From a virus, in IMG/VR virus record IMGVR_UViG_3300021092_000031, positions 1-64,000 of that record: a stretch of 64,000 bases of DNA; one strand, 5' to 3'. The position numbers were made by a program, and so were the translations under genes. Of this stretch, positions 58,847 to 64,000 are shown one piece after another (the first letter of the stretch is position 1; each line of letters opens with the position of its first letter). The notes below the pieces were generated by a model. The model worked only from the letters and a program-made list of their open reading frames with translations, did not search any database and was not told the DNA's origin.

Positions 58847-60901
58847 GTGCCAACATCGAGAGAATCACTTATAACCGTCCTGTATGGTTCTTCTGCAACG
58901 ACAGCCCCTTCTGATCTGTATGATGGCGAGTTAGCTTTTGCCAATGGGTCAGGCAGTAACAAGAAACTCTTTGTAGGCTCTAACAGTAATAATACGGCGA
59001 ACTGGGTGGGTGCGATCATTGAAGATCAAGCAACCATCGATTGGTCTAGCGTCAGCAGTGAAAACAATAAGTTGGCAACCCAGTATGCCGTAAAAAGCCT
59101 AGCTGGAAATTATCTGCCGCTTTCCGGCGGATCGCTTACCGGGGACTTGAGTCTCGGGACAACAAGTGAAATAGTATTCACAGCCCGTGGCGGTGGTGGT
59201 GGAACGTTGACCCTTCAGGCGCCCACTGCCACCACTTCGAATGCAGCATATACATTCACCCTGCCGGCGAATGACGGCAATGCGTCCGAAGTTCTGACCA
59301 CGGATGGCAGCGGTGTTCTCAGTTGGGGAGGAGTGGACACCGCCACGAATGTGAGCGTCACAAATGACGATGCCACCACAACCGCATACATCGCATTCAC
59401 AAATGCCACCTCTGGCGCCACCGCATTGAGGGTGGACAGTGATGGTCTGACCTACAATGCGGCGTCGGACTCCCTCAGCGTTGGAGGCGACATTTCTGTC
59501 GGAGGGGTAATCAGAACTAGTGCCGCGTCATTTAATTTTGTGACGGCTACAGCCACAACACTCAATATTGGCCTTGTCGCAACAGCCGTTTCAATTGGTG
59601 CTGCAACTGGTACAACAACAATCAATAATGCAGATACAGTGGTAACAGGCGACCTTGCTGTCAACGGCGGAGACATTACAACTACAGCTGCTGGTACAGC
59701 AACAGTATTCAATACAAATGCTACAACTCTAAACGTAGGTGGAGCGGCAACTACAGTCACAATTGGTGCTGGAGCTGGTACAACAACCACAATTAGGGGT
59801 GGTACACTTGTCGGGGGCACGCAGACACAGAATGTCTTTAATACCCTTGCATCAACTGTGAATGCTTTTGGTGCAGCCGCCACGGCGAACATCGGTTACA
59901 ATGGCACTGCTGCTTCAACCACCAACATTTCGACTGGTGCTGCTGCTAGTTTAACCACCAAAACTCTAAACTTGGGCACTGGTGGTGCGGAGTTCTCTAC
60001 CACTAATGTAAACATTGGTTCTGTTGAAGGCGGCACGACTACGGTAAACAGCCCTTTTCTGGTGGGTGCTTGTCCAATACAAGCTGTATTCAACACTACC
60101 GCAACAACCGTGAATGCTTTTGGTGCAGCAACCGCCATCACCATGGGTGCGACAAGTGGCACTACAACCACAATTCGTGGTGGCACCCTTGTCGGGAACA
60201 CGACGACACAGAACCTTTTCAACACCACGGCAACGACCCTGAATCTTGGCGGTGCAGCCACCGCCATCACCATGGGTGATTCGACAACAGCCACCACCAC
60301 TATCCGTGGCGGCACACTTGTCGGAAACACGACGACACAGAATGTGTTTGACAGCACCGCAACAACCGTCAACGCGTTTGGCGCAGCCACCACAGCAAGC
60401 TTCGGGTACGATGGGGCATCTGGTGCAACCACTGGAATTGCCAATGGCGCGACGGGAAGTGGATCCACCAACACCATAAATATAGGTGCAATTGGAGAAT
60501 CTGGGTCAACCACAAATGTCAACATAGGATCTTCTGCAGGCGGCACCGTTGCGCTTGGCTACAACGCCACGGTTGGCAACAACTTGACCGTGACTGGTGA
60601 TCTGACTGTCAACGGAACAACCGTCACAGTTAACACCTCGACCCTATCGGTTGAGGACCCGCTCATAAAACTCGCCAATGGCAACAGCACCGCTGACAGT
60701 GTTGACATCGGTTTCTACGGCCTCTATGACACAAGTGGATCGCAGGACCTGTATTGCGGTCTTATCCGCGATGCTTCGGACGGAAAGTTTAGACTTTTTG
60801 TGGATTCACAATCGGAACCCACCACCACCGTCAACACTGGTGCAACAGGATACTCGGTTGGAACACTTGTTGCCAACATCAGGGGTGGAACCTTCACCTG
60901 A
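58847..60901 (+). CDS. Repeat-rich tail-fibre-like protein, 684 aa
   Basis: GTG 58847 has AAAGGA eight bases upstream. The N-terminus (PTSRESLITVLYGSSATTAP) is related to that of the next gene (PVTRESIIQHLYSTSASAQP), so both probably attach to the same base. LPLSGGSLTGDLSL is a common phage-fibre segment. From ~310 to 520 several ~30-residue Thr/Ala/Gly-rich repeats (TTIRGGTLVGNTTTQN, then TTATTLNLGGAATAITMG) suggest a beta-solenoid. The last ~60 residues form a different domain (NSTADSVDIGFYGLYDTSGS). It is probably a host-recognition fibre. Confidence 0.85.
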   Translation: MPTSRESLITVLYGSSATTAPSDLYDGELAFANGSGSNKKLFVGSNSNNTANWVGAIIEDQATIDWSSVSSENNKLATQYAVKSLAGNYLPLSGGSLTGDLSLGTTSEIVFTARGGGGGTLTLQAPTATTSNAAYTFTLPANDGNASEVLTTDGSGVLSWGGVDTATNVSVTNDDATTTAYIAFTNATSGATALRVDSDGLTYNAASDSLSVGGDISVGGVIRTSAASFNFVTATATTLNIGLVATAVSIGAATGTTTINNADTVVTGDLAVNGGDITTTAAGTATVFNTNATTLNVGGAATTVTIGAGAGTTTTIRGGTLVGGTQTQNVFNTLASTVNAFGAAATANIGYNGTAASTTNISTGAAASLTTKTLNLGTGGAEFSTTNVNIGSVEGGTTTVNSPFLVGACPIQAVFNTTATTVNAFGAATAITMGATSGTTTTIRGGTLVGNTTTQNLFNTTATTLNLGGAATAITMGDSTTATTTIRGGTLVGNTTTQNVFDSTATTVNAFGAATTASFGYDGASGATTGIANGATGSGSTNTINIGAIGESGSTTNVNIGSSAGGTVALGYNATVGNNLTVTGDLTVNGTTVTVNTSTLSVEDPLIKLANGNSTADSVDIGFYGLYDTSGSQDLYCGLIRDASDGKFRLFVDSQSEPTTTVNTGATGYSVGTLVANIRGGTFT

Positions 60902-60941
60902 TCTGATCGTATAATGTTATGTAGAAAGTGATGGCTATGTC

Positions 60942-62141
60942 GTGCCAGTGACTAGAGAGAGTATCATTCAGCATTTGTACTCGACATCTGCTTCTGCGCA
61001 GCCGGATACTTCTCTAGAACTTGGTGAAATTGCAATAAATGCCGCTGACGAGGCACTCTTCATCAAGAACACCAGTGGCACTGTGAAGAAGTTATCGGCA
61101 ACGACCGATTTGGCAACAAATCTTGTCACCCTATCCACCACACAGACCGTTACGGGCGACAAGATATTTTCAGGGAATATCACCTTCAACAACGGCATTG
61201 TTTTTGAGGGGGCAACAGTAGATAACAAAGACACCACTCTGACCGTTCAGGATCCCACCTCCAACAGGACTATAACACTTCCTGACGCCTCTGGTACGGT
61301 TGCGATTATTTCTGGTTCTGATACACAAATAATGTTTAACGATGGTGGTTCTGCTCTTGGCGGAGATGCAGGACTTACCTACAACAAAACCACTGACTCA
61401 TTAACCATTTCTGGGGACCTTGCTGTAAATGGCGGGGATATAACTACTTCATCGTCAACCCTCAATATTGCAGCAGGCACCACAACCGTAAATATAGCCA
61501 CAGGATCTGGAACCGCCCAAAGCCTTACGATGGGTTCTGAAGTCAGCGGTAGTACATTTAAATTGTTTGGTTCTGGAAATAAGTTTTCCGGAACTTACAG
61601 TGCTGTGAAGAGCTACCATAGTTTGTATTTTTCTACTGACGTGCATTTCTTTGGCTTATTCGGCGCAACTGATTTTATGGGCTATGGCTGTATGGGGACT
61701 ACTGTCATTGGAGACTGGGACGGCGGCGCCAACGGTACTACCATTACAGTAGACGACAGCGCAAGTGGAATCACTTTTTCTGCACTTTCAATAAACTTCG
61801 GTGCACCTGGGGGCAGTACATTCAGCGGACCCATTCAGTCAACTCGTCTTGCTCGTTTTACATCTGCTGCATTTGAAACAAAGACAGCATCTTGGTCAGT
61901 AACAGATTCTGATGACGGAAAGATTTTCATATCTAATCCTGCCAGTGGAAAAGCAACTCTAACTTGTACTATAAACGGATTAAGCACTGGGGTTCATTTC
62001 AAAATACTGGTAAAGAGCGGTACTCTTGCTTTCTCGTCATCAGGAACCCTAACAAACGAAAATTTCGGCTCTACCTCTACGACCAGTGTAACCGTATACT
62101 GCACTGGGTCTAGTTCTTACCATGTTACCAAGTCAGCGTGA
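60942..62141 (+). CDS. Tail-fibre-like protein, 399 aa
   Basis: The start is GTG 60942. It shares its N-terminal attachment-like segment with the preceding protein, followed by LVTLSTTQTVTGDKIFSGNI and DASGTVAIISG, which are typical fibre stretches. It also shares SGDLAVNGGDITT with that protein. Its C-terminus is different (FFGLFGATDFMGYGCMGTTV; later SWSVTDSDDGKIFISN), which may mean another receptor. The two fibres may be alternates or partners. A TATAAT at ~60912 could be a -10 element, without a clear -35. Confidence 0.85.
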   Translation: MPVTRESIIQHLYSTSASAQPDTSLELGEIAINAADEALFIKNTSGTVKKLSATTDLATNLVTLSTTQTVTGDKIFSGNITFNNGIVFEGATVDNKDTTLTVQDPTSNRTITLPDASGTVAIISGSDTQIMFNDGGSALGGDAGLTYNKTTDSLTISGDLAVNGGDITTSSSTLNIAAGTTTVNIATGSGTAQSLTMGSEVSGSTFKLFGSGNKFSGTYSAVKSYHSLYFSTDVHFFGLFGATDFMGYGCMGTTVIGDWDGGANGTTITVDDSASGITFSALSINFGAPGGSTFSGPIQSTRLARFTSAAFETKTASWSVTDSDDGKIFISNPASGKATLTCTINGLSTGVHFKILVKSGTLAFSSSGTLTNENFGSTSTTSVTVYCTGSSSYHVTKSA

Positions 62142-62712
62142 TCCCCATACTCTTGAAACAGTTTACACAAAGCCAGCCGAAAATGGTTATGGCAAGCCTT
62201 TTGCATATCAACGATTTGAAATTCTGAAACTGTTTGATTTTAATTCGGTCTTGGATGTTGGCAGCGGTGCTTGTTTTCTTCTTGACTGGTTAAAGGAGAA
62301 TAATATTAAAACCGATTATGAAGCCGTGGATATAAGACCTCAAGCACTTGCGCTGTGTGACTGCCAAACATACACACAAATACCAAAAAACAAAGTATAC
62401 GATTTGGTGTGTTTATTCGGAACCGTAACTTACAATTTAGATTACGACAACGAAAAGAACAAACAAACTCTTGTCTCGCTTTTACAGGAGTCTATACAAG
62501 CAAGCAAAAAGTATTTGTTATTTACAGTTATGAAAAATGAGATAAATCATCCCGTGGTGATTGAGGCAAATCGTTTTCTATACTACACCAAGCAAGATGT
62601 GGTGAACCTATTGACAGATTTGAAAGTAACAAAATATGAAATCATAGAAAACGACAACTACGATAGAGAGGAGTATTTTGTTGTAATCCACCGAAAAGTA
62701 GGAGAATCTTGA
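62122..62712 (+). CDS. SAM methyltransferase-like protein, 196 aa (paralogue 1)
   Basis: Motif I is SVLDVGSGACFLLDWL and the post-I motif is YEAVDIRPQALAL, then DLVCLFGTVTYNL. It overlaps the fibre gene's 3' end by 20 nt and is followed by a paralogue. The pair might modify the fibre, a host glycan or a nucleic acid. A specific target cannot be told. The G/C content looks lower than in the fibre genes before it. Confidence 0.75.
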   Translation: MLPSQRDPHTLETVYTKPAENGYGKPFAYQRFEILKLFDFNSVLDVGSGACFLLDWLKENNIKTDYEAVDIRPQALALCDCQTYTQIPKNKVYDLVCLFGTVTYNLDYDNEKNKQTLVSLLQESIQASKKYLLFTVMKNEINHPVVIEANRFLYYTKQDVVNLLTDLKVTKYEIIENDNYDREEYFVVIHRKVGES

Positions 62713-63281
62713 ATAAGCATAATATCAAAGGTCTGTACGATATCTATCCAGAGCCTATTAGTAATGGCTATGGTAAAGATTTAGCCAAAAAGAGATTCGA
62801 GATACTTAAAGGGCACAAGTTTAAGTCTGTACTGGATGTTGGATCTGGACCATGCTACTTACACGAGTGGTTAGAGGAGAACAACTTAGACTCCACCTAT
62901 GAGGCGGTAGACATACGCCCGGAGACGCTAAAGTTGTGCAGTTGTTCGGTATATATAACAATCCCTACCACAGGCAGTTATGATCTAGTGTGTCTGTTCG
63001 GTACGGTTACCTACAACATTGATGGTGACGAGCTCAAGAATAAGCTTCTTTTAAAGAAGCTGTTAGAACAGTCTTTAAAGGTTTGTAGATCCCTACTCGT
63101 CTTTACAGTATTTAAGGAAAGCGTAAAAAAAGAACTAAAAGTTTTTCAGCAAGATCGATTTGTATACTTTAGTGAAATAGAACTCCGTAACCTTTTATTG
63201 GGTCTAGGGGTTAGTAATTTTACTATTGATAAGAACAACAAGATAGATAAAAACGAGTACTTTGTAATCTGCCATATGTAG
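62709..63281 (+). CDS. SAM methyltransferase-like protein, 190 aa (paralogue 2)
   Basis: It starts at TTG 62709 with AGGAG five bases before, overlapping the stop of its paralogue (TTGA). The layout is the same (NGYGKDLAKKRFEILK; SVLDVGSGPCYLHEWL; YEAVDIRPETLKLC; DLVCLFGTVTYNI). The pair is a tandem duplication with strong divergence outside the motifs. They may act as a dimer or on two substrates. Confidence 0.75.
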   Translation: MNKHNIKGLYDIYPEPISNGYGKDLAKKRFEILKGHKFKSVLDVGSGPCYLHEWLEENNLDSTYEAVDIRPETLKLCSCSVYITIPTTGSYDLVCLFGTVTYNIDGDELKNKLLLKKLLEQSLKVCRSLLVFTVFKESVKKELKVFQQDRFVYFSEIELRNLLLGLGVSNFTIDKNNKIDKNEYFVICHM

Positions 63282-63749
63282 ATTACACCATTTTTAGATT
63301 TGTACTATCATTACCATGATTTTTGAAGTCAACGCAATCGATATAGATAGACCTAAAACTTTGAAGTCAGATGCCTATGTTTGGTACTAATATACATTAT
63401 AGGTTAGTCATCTATGGTATTATCTAGTATTGTATACGGAAGTAATTTAGAAGCGCAGCATCTCACACTATGCATATTGCTGCTAGCAGTATCTATGGTA
63501 CATGATTAAGTACAATTCCTTCTTTTTGTGGGTCGGCGAGAGTATGTTTATGTCAAGTTCTCTTATTTTGCGGTCTATAAGCCATTCAATTATCTGATGT
63601 GAATAGTGTGCGCTATGGTGTATGTGTGACACAGATGTGACACTAAGAGTTTTCTAGTCTGTAGAAGAGTTAGTATGATTGACGTTTTGTTTTTGTGAAG
63701 GTATTATTGTCGTTTGTTGGTAAATATCTTTGTGGATAGGAGGTGTCTC
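63282..63749. other. AT-rich spacer without a clear gene
   Basis: This stretch between the methyltransferase pair and the final gene is AT-rich. TTTGAAGTCA occurs twice, near 63324 and 63370. No terminator with a good stem was found. The only coding-like trace is a short minus-strand ORF (63483-63632), listed separately. Nothing else can be supported. Confidence 0.5.
63483..63632 (-). CDS. Possible 49-aa peptide or gene remnant
   Basis: A GTG at 63632 opens a 49-codon minus-strand frame with the protein-like text HQIIEWLIDRKIRELDINIL followed by SPTHKKKELYLIMYH. There is no ribosome binding site, so it may be a relic. The amino-acid order looks like a real helix-strand protein and not like a random frame, but that is a judgment by eye. 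Confidence 0.25.
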   Translation of the reverse strand: MSHIHHSAHYSHQIIEWLIDRKIRELDINILSPTHKKKELYLIMYHRYC

Positions 63750-64000
63750 ATGGATATTTTCCATGTGGTGATTCCTCTGAAGCAGGCAGAAATTGTGAAG
63801 TCTGCCATCTCCACCAAAATGGCTGATAGAGACGACATATTTGCTTGGTCTTGTGTCCCAGAGTCAAATGTAGAACCCATATGCGCTGCCTGCGAAGGCA
63901 TACCAGAATATTTGATGAAATATGTTTATATGGTGGATCCTGAGCGCTTGAGTAGGTTCTTTTTCTGGCGTATTGATGGAGAAACAGGAGTTCTTTTGGA
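63750..64000 (+). CDS. Partial gene running off the window, 83+ aa
   Basis: ATG 63750 has AGGAGG six bases before it (63739-63744), a strong ribosome binding site. The frame stays open to the end of the window. It reads MDIFHVVIPLKQAEIVKSAI at the start; later EPICAACEGIPEYLMKYVYM and FFWRIDGETGVLL. No family is recognised. The 3' end is missing. Confidence 0.8.
   Translation, partial: MDIFHVVIPLKQAEIVKSAISTKMADRDDIFAWSCVPESNVEPICAACEGIPEYLMKYVYMVDPERLSRFFFWRIDGETGVLL

Noticed and set aside
59452-60546. Minus-strand ORFs of 146 and 216 codons opposite the repeat-rich fibre gene
   Set aside because: They are Val/Ala/Pro-rich mirrors of the Thr/Gly/Ala repeats on the coding strand.

Overview
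The window looks like part of a large double-stranded DNA tailed phage genome (or a phage-derived element) from an environmental bacterium; that is an inference. It rests on dense, mostly overlapping (ATGA) gene strings, two tRNA genes, small protein families I know mainly from phages (the DUF5754-like, DUF5872-like and NPWAVC-type proteins and the short IDxEVxRF protein), tail-fibre-like repeat proteins, ThyX, a dUTPase, a class II ribonucleotide reductase, a phage-type cytosine methyltransferase and a FliA-like sigma factor. No terminase, portal, major capsid protein, DNA polymerase, integrase or CRISPR array is visible, so neither the exact phage group nor the host can be named.

Layout. 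1-0.7 kb: a non-coding, repeat-rich region. 0.7-8.7 kb: small tagged proteins, a Nudix hydrolase, a membrane/lipoprotein pair, and a minus-strand operon of glucose-6-phosphate dehydrogenase, a dehydrogenase-like protein and a tiny membrane protein. 8.8-15.8 kb: a 1118-residue unknown protein, a DUF5872-like protein, thioredoxin, tRNA-Lys(UUU), tRNA-Arg(UCU) and small phage families, ended by a strong terminator. 15.9-27.5 kb: a sugar island with RfbB, RfbA, an epimerase-like SDR and an RfbH-type dehydrase, then glycosyltransferases and methyltransferases. 27.6-30 kb (minus): a small Cys-rich membrane protein, a beta-barrel-like protein, ThyX and a DEDDh exonuclease. 30-42 kb: large unknown proteins (probably virion or assembly proteins), a cytosine-5 DNA methyltransferase with a second gene nested in another frame, and a superoxide dismutase. 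42-49.5 kb: membrane proteins, the sigma factor, class II RNR, dUTPase and unknown proteins. 49.5-57 kb: mainly minus-strand Ala/Gln/Pro-rich unknown proteins and an SMC-like ATPase. 57.0-57.7 kb: a strongly folded non-coding region. 57.7-63.3 kb: three tail-fibre-like genes and two tandem methyltransferase-like genes. 63.3-64 kb: AT-rich spacer and a gene that runs off the end.

The most unusual feature is a short Trp-containing tag shared by otherwise unrelated proteins. A long form (consensus W-[LIV]-x-I-G-x3-G-[WYL]-[LI]-K-[ST]-A) starts near residue 10, and a short form (W-[YFW]-K-[RQ]-A) lies near the N-terminus. It occurs on glucose-6-phosphate dehydrogenase, the Nudix protein and many unknown proteins. 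I read it as a candidate sorting, virion-packaging or processing signal, possibly an undescribed system. Other notable signals are an apparent AUU start codon for the tagged glucose-6-phosphate dehydrogenase, the gene nested in the methyltransferase, a pseudoknot-capable non-coding segment near 57.3 kb, and coding-like sequence continuing through two in-frame TGA codons after 14684.
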